The notes under the pieces were generated by a model. It worked only from the letters and a program-made list of their open reading frames with translations, searched no databases and had not been told where the DNA came from. The translations under genes were made by a program, and so were the position numbers. A DNA stretch of 64,000 bases from Streptomyces sp. 549 (GTDB lineage: Bacteria > Actinomycetota > Actinomycetes > Streptomycetales > Streptomycetaceae): the NCBI RefSeq assembly GCF_030124175.1, contig NZ_JASKMT010000023.1, positions 25,401 to 89,400 on the forward strand, read 5' to 3'. Position 1 is the first letter of the stretch; the number at the start of each line of letters is the position of its first letter. Below, piece after piece: positions 51,802-60,210 of this stretch.

Positions 51802-52911
51802 TCAGACCTTCTCGTCGGCGGTGGCCGCCTCGCGGGCCTCGCGGCGCCGCACCACGAGGAAGACACCGGTCCCGACGGCCAGCGTCGCGCCGACACCGAT
51901 CACCCCGGCCAGGCCGACGGAGATCCGTTCGTCCTCCACCTCGCGCACGCCGTAGTCGGCGAGCGGCGAGCCCTCCAGGGCGTGGTCCTCGGCGAGGTCG
52001 ATGAAGCCCTGGTCGGTGGAGACGCGTTCCAGGCCGTCGAGTTCGGACGAGGCGTAGTAGCTCACCACGCCGGCGCAGACCAGGGTGGCGGCCAGGCCGG
52101 CCAGCCACAGCGGCCGAACCGACCGCCGCCCGGCGGCGGGAGCCGTGGCGGGGTCGGTGGCCGAGGCGGGGTCGGTGGCGGCCGTGGGGCCGGTGGCCGC
52201 GGGGGCGGCGGGTGTGGTGGCGGCGGGTGTGCCGGGTGCGGTGCGCAGCACCAGCGGTGCGGCGACCAGGTCGCGGGCGCCGTACACGAGGTCGGGGCGG
52301 ACGGCGAGCACCGCGCCGACGGTGAGGGCGGTGATGGCGGCCTCGCCGAGGCCGATGGCGGTGTGCACGCCGACCATCGCCGCGAAGACCTTGCCCAGCG
52401 AGACGTCGGCGGTGCCGCCGAGCGCGAACAGCACGGTGAAGACCATGGCGGCGACCGGCACGGAGACCAGGGCGGCGACGAAGGAGGACGCGGTCAGCGA
52501 ACGCCTGCCGCGCGGCAGGGACCTGGCCAGCAGGCGGAACAGCGGGTAGGCGACGGCCACGGCGACCACGCCGAGCAGGGTGACGTTGGTGCCCAGGGCG
52601 GTCAGCCCGCCGTCGGCGAACAGCAGCGCCTGCATCAGCAGCACCACCGTCAGGCAGAGCACAGCGGTGTAGGGGCCGACGAGTATCGCGGCGAGCGCGC
52701 CTCCCATCAGGTGCCCGCTGGTGCCCGCGCCCACGGGGAAGTTGAGCATCTGCACGGCGAAGACGAAGGCGGCGACCAGGCCGGCGAGCGGTGTGACCCT
52801 CTCGTCCAACTCGCGGCGGGCGCCGCGCAGCGAGACCGCGACGGCCGCGGCGGCGACCACGCCGGTCGCCACGGAGACGGGTGCGTTGAAAAAGCCGTCG
52901 GGCACATGCAT
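51802..52911 (-). CDS. cbiM: CbiM substrate-binding membrane protein fused to a PDGLE/CbiN-like C-terminus
   Basis: A 369-aa protein. It begins MHVPDGFF, the N-terminal His2-containing metal-binding start that defines CbiM/NikM. About six helices follow, with GTSGHLMGGALAAILVGP (metal-binding His) and GVHTAIGLGEAAITALTVG. A Thr/Ala/Pro linker (about 235-270) leads to a two-helix PDGLE-type domain (LERVSTDQGFIDLAEDHALEGSPLADYGV) that replaces CbiN/NikN. The start must be ATG 52911, because the Met-His start is functional; the longer frame to 52965 is not used. Co2+ and Ni2+ cannot be told apart by sequence; a Nur-like operator upstream favours Ni. Confidence 0.96.
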   Translation of the reverse strand: MHVPDGFFNAPVSVATGVVAAAAVAVSLRGARRELDERVTPLAGLVAAFVFAVQMLNFPVGAGTSGHLMGGALAAILVGPYTAVLCLTVVLLMQALLFADGGLTALGTNVTLLGVVAVAVAYPLFRLLARSLPRGRRSLTASSFVAALVSVPVAAMVFTVLFALGGTADVSLGKVFAAMVGVHTAIGLGEAAITALTVGAVLAVRPDLVYGARDLVAAPLVLRTAPGTPAATTPAAPAATGPTAATDPASATDPATAPAAGRRSVRPLWLAGLAATLVCAGVVSYYASSELDGLERVSTDQGFIDLAEDHALEGSPLADYGVREVEDERISVGLAGVIGVGATLAVGTGVFLVVRRREAREAATADEKV

Positions 52912-53240
52912 GGCTGCTCTGCCTCTCCACCTGCGGTCGGACAATCGATCGATGATACCCGTCACCTGCGAACTCTTCGCAAGAGCGAGTGAGTGGCTAC
53001 CACCGGACGGGGACAGGAGTGTGGGCGCGGCCGGGCTTCCGACCGGGTGGGCGGACGGTCCCGGCGGGCCGGAGGTCGGCCGGGCGCGTGAGGTGGGGAG
53101 AACCGGGCACTCGGACGGCAGTCGGATCGCAGGGCGCCCGACCCGGTGTGGGCCAGCTCACTTCGGGTCGGTGGTGACCGCCGCCCCCGATTCACGGTCT
53201 TAGGAGGCGACCGGGCGTCCGCCCGAAGAGGAGCATGACG
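52912..53240. other. Divergent region cbiMQO / SsgA-like gene
   Basis: 329 bp. It contains the Nur-like dyad and a promoter for cbiM near 52950-52983. A palindrome ATCGATCGAT lies at 52944-52953. The remainder is GC-rich leader of the SsgA-like gene with GAGGAG at 53228-53233. I looked for a cobalamin riboswitch and did not find its conserved core. Confidence 0.5.
52952..52983 (-). promoter_or_regulatory. cbiM promoter with Nur/Fur-like operator
   Basis: The dyad TGCGAA-CTC-TTCGCA (52967-52981) has perfect 6-bp arms; on the minus strand it reads TTGCGAAGAGTTCGCA, close to the published Nur pattern TTGCAA-N5-TTGCAA as I remember it. It overlaps a -35-like TTGCGA (52977-52982), 19 bp from a -10 TATCAT (52952-52957). 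Binding of a repressor here would block transcription. Confidence 0.55.
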
Positions 53241-53651
53241 ATGTCCACAGCGATCGATCTGACCGTCCAGGCCCGCGTGGTGGCCCGCCCCGCCGCTTTC
53301 CCGATCTTCGCGACCCTGCACTACGACAGCCGCGATCCGCTTGCCGTCCAGGTCGTCTTCCCCGCCGAGGTCGCCCTCGACGGCGTGGAGGTGGCGTGGA
53401 CCTTCGCCCGCTCCCTGCTGGACGAGGCGCAGCGCGGGCCGGTGGGGCACGGCGACGTGCGGCTGTGGCCGCACGGTCCGGACCGCACGATGCTGGAGTT
53501 GCAGGCGACGGAGGGCCTGGCGCTGGTGGAGATACCCAGCCGGGAGGTGCGGACGTTCCTCGCGGAGAGCTACCGGCTTGTCTCCGAGGCGGACGAGCAC
53601 CGGCGGCTGGACGTCGAGCAGAGTCTGGCGCTGCTGCTGCGGGGGGTCTGA
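53241..53651 (+). CDS. SsgA/SsgE-like sporulation and cell-division protein (first copy)
   Basis: A 136-aa SsgA-like protein (SALP), a family found only in morphologically complex actinomycetes and acting in septum placement, peptidoglycan remodelling and spore separation. Typical wording: YDSRDPLAVQVVFPAE, VAWTFARSLLDEA, GHGDVRLWPHGPDRTMLELQATEGLALVEIP and FLAESYRLV. I choose ATG 53241 because GAGGAG at 53228-53233 is 7 nt away; ATG 53235 would leave only 1-2 nt. A related SALP gene follows 206 bp downstream. Confidence 0.92.
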   Translation: MSTAIDLTVQARVVARPAAFPIFATLHYDSRDPLAVQVVFPAEVALDGVEVAWTFARSLLDEAQRGPVGHGDVRLWPHGPDRTMLELQATEGLALVEIPSREVRTFLAESYRLVSEADEHRRLDVEQSLALLLRGV

Positions 53652-53857
53652 GGCGGCCGCAGCGAGCCGCGAGGCACCTGTTCATTTGCCCGGCATCGCC
53701 CGCTTGCAGGCAGAGCAACGTGATACAGGTCACAAAACTTCGGCACCGGATCGGGCGACGAAACGTGCATCCGCGGGGTCGTAGGGATGGCGAAGCACAG
53801 AGAGACACAAGGCCTGCCCGGCCCGCCGGGAGCGGCCACCGATCCGAGGAGCCACCC

Positions 53858-54277
53858 ATGTCACCGCTGCTGGAGTTCCCCCTTCAGGCCCGGTTGGTCA
53901 CCCCGCCCGCCACCCGGCGCATCCCCGCCCTGCTCTGCTACGACCGGCACGACCCGCTCGCCGTCCGCGCGGTCTTCCCCGCGCCGCCGGAGCTGGAGGC
54001 CCCGGACACGGTGTGGATCTTCGGACGGGAACTGCTGGAAGTCGGGCTGCACGCCCCGGCCGGTATCGGCGACGTCCACGTCCGGCCCTGCGGCCCCGAC
54101 CGGACCGCCGTGGAGCTGCACGCGCCCGAGGGCATGGCGCTCATCGAGTTCGGCACACTGGAGCTGCGCCGCTTCCTGTGGCGTTCCTACGCCCTGGTGC
54201 CCCAAGGGCAGGAGCACCACAACCTGGGCCTGGACCAGGACCTGACCGAGCTGCTTCGCCGGCCGCTCCAGGGCTGA
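53858..54277 (+). CDS. SsgA/SsgE-like sporulation protein (second copy)
   Basis: A 139-aa paralogue of the preceding gene: LQARLVTPPATRRIPALLCYDRHDPLAVRAVFP, DTVWIFGRELLEVGLHAPAGIGDVHVRPCGPDRTAVELHAPEGMALIEF (family landmarks) and FLWRSYALVPQGQE. It lacks the Asp/Glu-rich middle of some SALPs but is full length. ATG 53858 follows CGAGGAG. From memory S. coelicolor has a single SALP (SsgE, SCO3158) in the corresponding region, so one of the two copies is probably lineage-specific. Confidence 0.9.
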   Translation: MSPLLEFPLQARLVTPPATRRIPALLCYDRHDPLAVRAVFPAPPELEAPDTVWIFGRELLEVGLHAPAGIGDVHVRPCGPDRTAVELHAPEGMALIEFGTLELRRFLWRSYALVPQGQEHHNLGLDQDLTELLRRPLQG

Positions 54278-54492
54278 CGCCACCCTGGCAAGGGCTGACC
54301 CCGCCAGGGGCTGACCCCGCGCGCAGATCCACCGACGCACACCCGGCGCGCACCCCGCGCCGACCGGAACCGTACGCCCCGGACTTCCCGGACTCCCCGG
54401 ACTCCGCCGCGCCCCGTGACCGCACCGGGCGGCGAACACCCGCGGGTGAACGGCACCGGCACGACTTGCCCGCCGTCGCAGCCACCCGAACC

Positions 54493-57400
54493 ATGGGAGA
54501 CGTGAGCGACGGCGCATACCTCCGGTTCCCGCACCTGCACGACGACCTGCTCTGCTTCACCGCCGAGGACGACCTCTGGGTGGCCCCGCTCGCCGAGGAG
54601 GGCGCCGCACCCGGTCGAGCCTGGCGGCTCACCTCCGACCGCACCCGCCTGGGGCACCCCCGGTTCTCGCCGGACGGACGACGGATCGCCTACACCTCCT
54701 GGCGCAGCCTCGACCCGGAGATCCACCTGGTCCCCACCGAGGGCGGCCCTGCACGCCGACTCACACACTGGGGCGCGCCCGACACCCGGGTCTGCGGCTG
54801 GACCCCGCCCGAACGGGACGGCCGCAGCGACATCCTGGCCGTGGCCTCCCACGGCCAGCCCTTCTCCTACTTCTCCTGGGCCTACCGGCTGCCCACCGAC
54901 GGCTGCCCCGGCGGGCGCCTGCCCTGGGGGCCGTGCGCGGACATCGCCGTCGCGGACGACGGAGGCGACCGCCGAACGCTGCTGCTGACCGGACGGCCGC
55001 CGCACGAACCCGCCGCGTGGAAGCGCTACCGCGGCGGCGCCACCGGACGACTGTGGCTGCACGGCCGCCGACTGCTGGCCGACCTGGACGGCCACCTGGA
55101 GTGCCCGATGCCGGTCCGCTCCGGCGGCCGGCTGCGGATCGCCTTCCTCTCCGACCACGAGGGCGTCGGCAACCTGTACTCCTGCCTGCCCGACGGCTCG
55201 GACCTGCGGCGGCACACCGACCACGCCGACTTCTACGCCCGCAGCGCCGCCACCGACGGCCACCGCGTCGTCTACCAGTGCGCCGGCGAGCTGTGGCTGG
55301 TCGACGACCTGGGTCCGGGCGCCCCGGCCCGGCGGCTGGCGGTGCGGCTGGGCGGTCCGCGCGCCGGGCGGCGCGGCTACCAGGTGCCGGCCGCAGCGCA
55401 CCTGGACTCGCTCGCCGTGGACTCCACCGGGCGGGCCAGTGCGGTGTGCGTACGCGGCAGCCTCTACTGGCTTACGCACCGGGACGGCCCGGCCCGCGTC
55501 ATCAGCGACACCCCGGGGGTGCGGGTGCGGATGCCGGAGATGCTCGGCTCGACCGGCTGGATCGCCTACGTCACCGACGCCGACGGCGACGACGCCCTGG
55601 AGATCGCCCAGCTCCCGCGGGCCAGCGGCAGCCGGGCGGTCCGGCGGCTGGCAGCCGGGCGGCTCGGGCGGGTGCACGAACTGGTGGCGTCACCGGACGG
55701 CGGCACACTCGCGGTCGCCTCGCACGACGGCCGTCTGCTGCTGGTCGACACCGCCGCGGCCCTGGAGGAACCGGCCGACGGCCCGGAGGCGGGGGTCGAG
55801 GCCGCCGGGACGCCCGACCCCGGGACGCCGGAGACCGGGACGCCGGCGAGCGAGCCGGGTGGCCGCGGCCCGCACGCCGCGCCGGCGGAGGTGGCCGTCG
55901 CGCCGGCGGAGGTGGCCGCCGCGCCGGCGGAGGTGGCCGAGCTGGTCCGCTCGGACAACGGCCCCGTGCGCGACCTGGCGTTCTCCCCCGACTCCGGCTG
56001 GCTGGCGTGGGCGCACCCGGGCATCGGCCGCTCACTGCGCCAGATCCGGATCGCCAGGCTCGCCGACCGTACCGTCCTGGACGTCACCGGCGGCCGGTTC
56101 GAGGACGAGCAGCCCGTCTTCACCCGGGACGGCCGCTACCTGGCGTTCCTGTCCTGGCGCGGCTTCGACCCGGTGTACGACGTGCACACCGGCGACCTGT
56201 CCTTCCCGCTGGGCTGCCGCCCCTACCTGGTACCGCTGTCCTCGGCGACCCCGTCCCCGTTCGCCCTCTCCCCGGAGGGCCGCCCGGCGGCGGGCGGCCT
56301 GGACCCGCAGACCCTCGACGAGGGCGGCGGCGAGGACGGCCCGGTGACGGTCGAGGCGGAGGGACTCGCCAGCCGGGTCACCCCGTTCCCGGTGACGGCG
56401 TCCAAGTACTCCGCACTGCGCCCGGTCGCCGGCGGCGGACTGATCTGGCTGCGCTACCCCATCTCCGGCGCGCTCGGTGAGACCTTCGCCAATCCGGCCG
56501 ACACCTCAGGGCGGCCCACCCTGGAGCACTTCGACCTGGTGACCTCCCGCCGCACCGAACTCAGCAGCGACGCCGAGTGGTTCGAGGTCAGCGGCGACGG
56601 GACCCGGCTGGTGCTCAACGACGAGGGCGACCTGACCGCAGTGCCCTCCGGTGAGCCCGCCGACTCCGACACCACGGTGGCGATCGACCTGCGGCGCGTC
56701 CTGCACGAGGTGGACCCGGCCTCCGAGTGGCGGCAGTCCTACGAGGAGGCCGGACGCATCATCCGCGCCTACTTCTGGGAGCCGTCGATGTGCGGCATCG
56801 ACTGGGACGCGGTGCTGGCGCAGTACCGGCCGCTGGTCGAACGGGTCGCATCCCCGGACGAGTTCGCCGACCTGCTGCGGGAGGTGCTGGGCGAGCTGGG
56901 CACCTCGCACGCCTACGTCACCCCCGCCCGGCGCAACGAGGGACCGCCGCACTACCAGCGGCCCGTCGGGCTGCTCGGCGCCGACCTCACCCACACCCGC
57001 GACGGCGAGTGGCAGCTGTCGCGCATCCTTCCGGGCGACTCCTCCGACTCGCGGGCCCGGTCGCCGCTGGCCGGCTCCGGCATCCGCGAGGGCGCGGTGC
57101 TCACCCACGTCGACGGCCGGCCCGTCGACCCGGTGGCCGGACCGGCCCGGCTGCTGGCCGGGGCCGGCGGCACCACCGTGGAGCTGACGTTCCGGTCGGC
57201 GGACGGCGACGGGCCGCTGCGGCGCGTCGCGATCGTGCCGCTGGTCGACGACCGGCCGCTGCGCTACCAGGACTGGGTCGCCCGACGGCGCAGCGCCGTA
57301 AGGGAGTTGAGCGACGGCAGGTGCGGCTACCTGCACATCCCCGACATGGGCGGCTCCGGTTGGGCGCAGTTCAACCGGGACCTGCGCATGGAGGTGTCCC

Positions 57401-57957
57401 GGCCGGCGCTCATCGTCGACGTGCGGGGCAACGCGGGCGGCAACATCAGCGAGTTGGTGATCGAGAAGCTGACGCGCACGATCCTCGGCTGGGACCTCAC
57501 CCGCAACGCCCAGCCGGTGTCGTACACCGGCAACGCGCCCCGGGGCCCGGTCGTCGCGCTCGCCGACGAAGCGACCTCCTCCGACGGCGACATGATCACC
57601 GCCGCGTTCCGCCTCCTGGGCCTGGGCCCGGTGGTCGGCGCCCGGACCTGGGGCGGCGTGGTCGGCATGACGGGCCGTCACCGACTGGGCGACGGCACGG
57701 TGATCACCGTGCCGATGAACGCCGCCTGGTTCGAGGAGTACGGCTGGGACGTCGAGAACCACGGCGTGGACCCCGACATCGAGACGCTGCGCACGCCCGT
57801 GGACTGGGCGGAGGGCCGCCTGGTGGTGCTCAGCACCGCCGTGCGCACCGCTCTGGACCTGCTGGAGCGCCACCCGGCGCACACCCCTCCCGACTACCGC
57901 TCGGTCCCCGACCGCCGCCGCCCCACCCTGCCGCCCCGCGGCGGACACGAGCGGTGA
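54493..57957 (+). CDS. Tricorn-like protease (S41 family)
   Basis: A 1154-aa giant cytoplasmic peptidase that trims oligopeptides made by the proteasome. The N-terminal half is two beta-propellers with blades such as RFSPDGRRIAYTSWRSLDPEIHLV and AFSPDSGWLAWAHPG. Then come a mixed C1 helical domain with WFEVSGDGTRLVLND, YFWEPSMCGIDWDAVLAQYRPLVER and ELGTSHAYV (catalytic His), a PDZ domain (GAVLTHVDGRPVDPVAGPA) and the S41 core VDVRGNAGGN...DEATSSDGDMITAAF (catalytic Ser). A 21-bp repeat occurs three times in the propeller linker. ATG 54493 is used; GTG 54502 is equally possible. Confidence 0.93.
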   Translation: MGDVSDGAYLRFPHLHDDLLCFTAEDDLWVAPLAEEGAAPGRAWRLTSDRTRLGHPRFSPDGRRIAYTSWRSLDPEIHLVPTEGGPARRLTHWGAPDTRVCGWTPPERDGRSDILAVASHGQPFSYFSWAYRLPTDGCPGGRLPWGPCADIAVADDGGDRRTLLLTGRPPHEPAAWKRYRGGATGRLWLHGRRLLADLDGHLECPMPVRSGGRLRIAFLSDHEGVGNLYSCLPDGSDLRRHTDHADFYARSAATDGHRVVYQCAGELWLVDDLGPGAPARRLAVRLGGPRAGRRGYQVPAAAHLDSLAVDSTGRASAVCVRGSLYWLTHRDGPARVISDTPGVRVRMPEMLGSTGWIAYVTDADGDDALEIAQLPRASGSRAVRRLAAGRLGRVHELVASPDGGTLAVASHDGRLLLVDTAAALEEPADGPEAGVEAAGTPDPGTPETGTPASEPGGRGPHAAPAEVAVAPAEVAAAPAEVAELVRSDNGPVRDLAFSPDSGWLAWAHPGIGRSLRQIRIARLADRTVLDVTGGRFEDEQPVFTRDGRYLAFLSWRGFDPVYDVHTGDLSFPLGCRPYLVPLSSATPSPFALSPEGRPAAGGLDPQTLDEGGGEDGPVTVEAEGLASRVTPFPVTASKYSALRPVAGGGLIWLRYPISGALGETFANPADTSGRPTLEHFDLVTSRRTELSSDAEWFEVSGDGTRLVLNDEGDLTAVPSGEPADSDTTVAIDLRRVLHEVDPASEWRQSYEEAGRIIRAYFWEPSMCGIDWDAVLAQYRPLVERVASPDEFADLLREVLGELGTSHAYVTPARRNEGPPHYQRPVGLLGADLTHTRDGEWQLSRILPGDSSDSRARSPLAGSGIREGAVLTHVDGRPVDPVAGPARLLAGAGGTTVELTFRSADGDGPLRRVAIVPLVDDRPLRYQDWVARRRSAVRELSDGRCGYLHIPDMGGSGWAQFNRDLRMEVSRPALIVDVRGNAGGNISELVIEKLTRTILGWDLTRNAQPVSYTGNAPRGPVVALADEATSSDGDMITAAFRLLGLGPVVGARTWGGVVGMTGRHRLGDGTVITVPMNAAWFEEYGWDVENHGVDPDIETLRTPVDWAEGRLVVLSTAVRTALDLLERHPAHTPPDYRSVPDRRRPTLPPRGGHER
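55879..55941 (+). repeat. Three tandem 21-bp repeats within the tricorn gene
   Basis: The unit GCGCCGGCGGAGGTGGCCGY(C) occurs at 55879-55899, 55900-55920 and 55921-55941, encoding three APAEVA-type blocks in an inter-blade linker. The identity of the copies suggests recent slippage. Confidence 0.9.
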
Positions 57958-58064
57958 ACACGAGCGGCGGACACGGACAGTAGTCGTCCGGAATGCGAAG
58001 TATGTCGGACCGTGTCAGTCTGATCGAGGCGAAACCGCCCCCCAGACGATGGAGAGAGAACCCC

Positions 58065-58274
58065 ATGGGTATGGCAGACCAGTTCAAGGACAAGGCGCAG
58101 GAAGCGGCCCAGAAGGCCAAGGACGCGATGCAGGACCGCGACAAGAAGACGTCGAAGGAAACCCCCGACCAGGACCGGGACCGGGAGCAGAAGCGCACCA
58201 AGCCGGGCCGGCGGGACATGACGCAGGAGGCGCGCGAGCGCGCCAACGACACCCGCGAGCGCTACCAGCGCTGA
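58065..58274 (+). CDS. Small highly charged hydrophilic protein
   Basis: A 69-aa protein (MGMADQFKDKAQEAAQKAKDAM...) rich in Lys, Asp, Glu, Gln and Arg, predicted helical and without hydrophobic segments. The beginning resembles CsbD/late-embryogenesis-type stress proteins, but it is too short and general to assign. ATG 58065 has GGAGAGAG upstream; Met3 is a second possible start. It is followed by a very strong terminator, consistent with an abundant mRNA. Confidence 0.8.
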   Translation: MGMADQFKDKAQEAAQKAKDAMQDRDKKTSKETPDQDRDREQKRTKPGRRDMTQEARERANDTRERYQR

Positions 58275-58279
58275 CACCA

Positions 58280-58320
58280 CCGCGCGGGGCGCACCCCTCA
58301 ACGGGGTGCGCCCCGCGCGG
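58280..58320. terminator. Strong terminator after the small charged protein gene
   Basis: 18-bp perfect arms at 58280-58297 and 58303-58320 (CCGCGCGGGGCGCACCCC and complement) with a TCAAC loop. It also lies downstream of the converging monooxygenase operon. Confidence 0.92.
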
Positions 58321-58378
58321 CGTTGCGCGGTCCGCCCGGACCCGTGGGCCGGACGGCCGTCCGGTCGGCGCGGACGGG

Positions 58379-59266
58379 TCAGAGTCGGCCGCGCTCCCGT
58401 TCGTCCGCTTCTCCGCCCGCGCCGACCAGTCCTCGCCGGGCCCCGCCGGCCGCCGCCAGCCGCGGTTCCATCCGTGCCACCTCGCGCTGCCCGACCAGCC
58501 CGAGCAGCGGCGGCAGGTAGCCGCGGACGGCCTGCATGCCGCGCAACCACCCCTGCGCGTACACGTGGTGGCTGCGGCGCTCCACGCCGGCGACGATCCG
58601 GTCCACCGCAGGGCCCAGCGGATAGGTGCGGTTGGCCGGCCACGGCAGGCGGCGGCGCACGTCCCGCAGCACCTCGTCCCGGTCGGCGCCGCGCACCATG
58701 TCGGTGTCGGTCCAGCTCAGGTAGCACACACCGACCCGCACACCCTTGTGGCCGACCTCCGCGCGCAGGCCGTGCGCGAACGCCTCCACGCCGGACTTCG
58801 ACGCGCAGTACGCCGTCATCATCGGGGCCGCGGTGATCGCGGCGAGCGAGGCGACCTGGAGCAGGTAGCCGCGGGAAGCGGTGAGCAGCGGCAGGAAGGC
58901 GCGGGCGGTGACCGCGCTGCCGATCAGGTTGACCTCGATGACGCGGCGCCAGGCGTCAGGGTCGGTGTCGGTGAACGGGCCTCCCTGGGCGACCCCGGCG
59001 TTGGCGACGACCACGTCGACCTTGCCGAAGCGCTCCCCGACCTCCCGCGCCACCTCGGTCATCGCCACGTGGTCGGTGACGTCGGCGTGCCAGTGCGCGG
59101 CGTCGCCGGGCAGCGACCCGGCGACCTTCTTCAGCTCGTCGGGTTCCAGTCCCACCAGCGCGAGGCGGGCGCCGCGCGCCGCGAGCCGCCGGGCCAGCAG
59201 CTCCCCGACGCCGCGGGCGCCGCCGGTGACCACCACGACCTGGCCGTCCAGGTCGTGCCGGGTCAT
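58379..59266 (-). CDS. Short-chain dehydrogenase/reductase
   Basis: A 295-aa classical SDR. The cofactor motif is VTGGARGVGELLA (TGxxxGxG), then DVTDHVAM, NAG in VVANAGVAQGG, the catalytic Ser in LLQVASLAAI and YCASKSGVEAF (YxxxK). The C-terminal ~55 residues are a basic/Gly-rich extension. ATG 59266 overlaps the stop of the hydrolase gene (ATGA). It is the last gene of the monooxygenase-hydrolase-SDR operon and presumably interconverts an alcohol and a ketone or aldehyde of the same pathway. Confidence 0.93.
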   Translation of the reverse strand: MTRHDLDGQVVVVTGGARGVGELLARRLAARGARLALVGLEPDELKKVAGSLPGDAAHWHADVTDHVAMTEVAREVGERFGKVDVVVANAGVAQGGPFTDTDPDAWRRVIEVNLIGSAVTARAFLPLLTASRGYLLQVASLAAITAAPMMTAYCASKSGVEAFAHGLRAEVGHKGVRVGVCYLSWTDTDMVRGADRDEVLRDVRRRLPWPANRTYPLGPAVDRIVAGVERRSHHVYAQGWLRGMQAVRGYLPPLLGLVGQREVARMEPRLAAAGGARRGLVGAGGEADERERGRL

Positions 59267-60210
59267 GACCGCCCCCTCAGGGTCTGGAGCCGGCCGGGGC
59301 GTTTCACGTGGTCCTCGACGAGGTCGCGCAGCACGTCGGCCACCCGGTCGGGTGCCTCGATCGGCGTCATGTGGCCCAGGCCCTCCAGTTCGTGCAGCGA
59401 GGTGCAGTGCGGCAGCGCCTCGGCGAGTTCACGGGCGTGCAGCGACGGGGTGAGGCGGTCGCGGGTGCCGGCGACGACGGCGGTCGGTGCCGTCAGGCCG
59501 GGCAGCTTCGCCGACAGGTCGAGCGCGCCGAGCACCGCGCCCCACGACGCCCGGACCGGCCGGGGGCAGGCGTGCACGATGCGGGCGCACGCCTCTACCT
59601 GCTCGGGTGAGGCGCCCGGCCCCATCGTGCCGTAGTGCAGGGCCCGCCGGGACAGGGCGGTCACCGGCCCCATCGGGGCCCTGGACCCCATGAGCAGCCG
59701 GTGGGCCCGGGTCCGCGCCGCGAGACCGCGGAACGGCAGCACCCGGGCCTCACCGAGCAGCCGTCGCGCACCGGTGCTGCACAGCATCAGCGCGGCGCCG
59801 TGCTGCGCGAGCTGCGGCCGGCCGGCGGCGGCCATGATGGTCATGGCGCCCATGGAGTGGCCGCCGACGACCGCCGGGGTGCCGTCCTCCAGGGTTGCCT
59901 CGAGCACCGCGCACAGGTCGTCGGCCAGCGCGTAGGTGCTGTACCCGCAGGCTTCGGGCGCCGGGGAGCGGCCGTGGCCGCGCTGGTCGTACAGCACCAC
60001 CCGGTGGCCGTCCTCGACGAGCCGCCGGGCGACGGGCGCCCAGAACGCGGTGGAGCAGGTCCAGCCGTGGGCGAGCACCACCGAGGGGCCGTCCTCCGGG
60101 CCGTGCACCTCGGTGTGCAGGCGGGAGCCGTCCGGTGACACCGCGGTCAGCACCCGGGACGGTTCGAGCGGCGCGTACACGCCGGTCACGGTGCGCTTTC
60201 GGCGGCTCAT
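59263..60210 (-). CDS. Alpha/beta hydrolase
   Basis: A 315-aa esterase-like enzyme. Oxyanion-hole region VLAHGWTCSTAFW, DQRGHGRS, nucleophile elbow GGHSMGAMTIMA (Ser about 123), acid residue in AGTRDRLTP and catalytic His in LEGLGHMTPIEAP. ATG 60210 overlaps the stop of the monooxygenase gene. Esters formed by a Baeyer-Villiger reaction are its logical substrates (inference from gene order). Confidence 0.93.
   Translation of the reverse strand: MSRRKRTVTGVYAPLEPSRVLTAVSPDGSRLHTEVHGPEDGPSVVLAHGWTCSTAFWAPVARRLVEDGHRVVLYDQRGHGRSPAPEACGYSTYALADDLCAVLEATLEDGTPAVVGGHSMGAMTIMAAAGRPQLAQHGAALMLCSTGARRLLGEARVLPFRGLAARTRAHRLLMGSRAPMGPVTALSRRALHYGTMGPGASPEQVEACARIVHACPRPVRASWGAVLGALDLSAKLPGLTAPTAVVAGTRDRLTPSLHARELAEALPHCTSLHELEGLGHMTPIEAPDRVADVLRDLVEDHVKRPGRLQTLRGRS

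Noticed and set aside
52912..53240. Cobalamin riboswitch upstream of cbiM
   Set aside because: I did not find the conserved B12-box core on the minus strand; a Fur-type dyad explains regulation better. A covariance-model scan would settle it.
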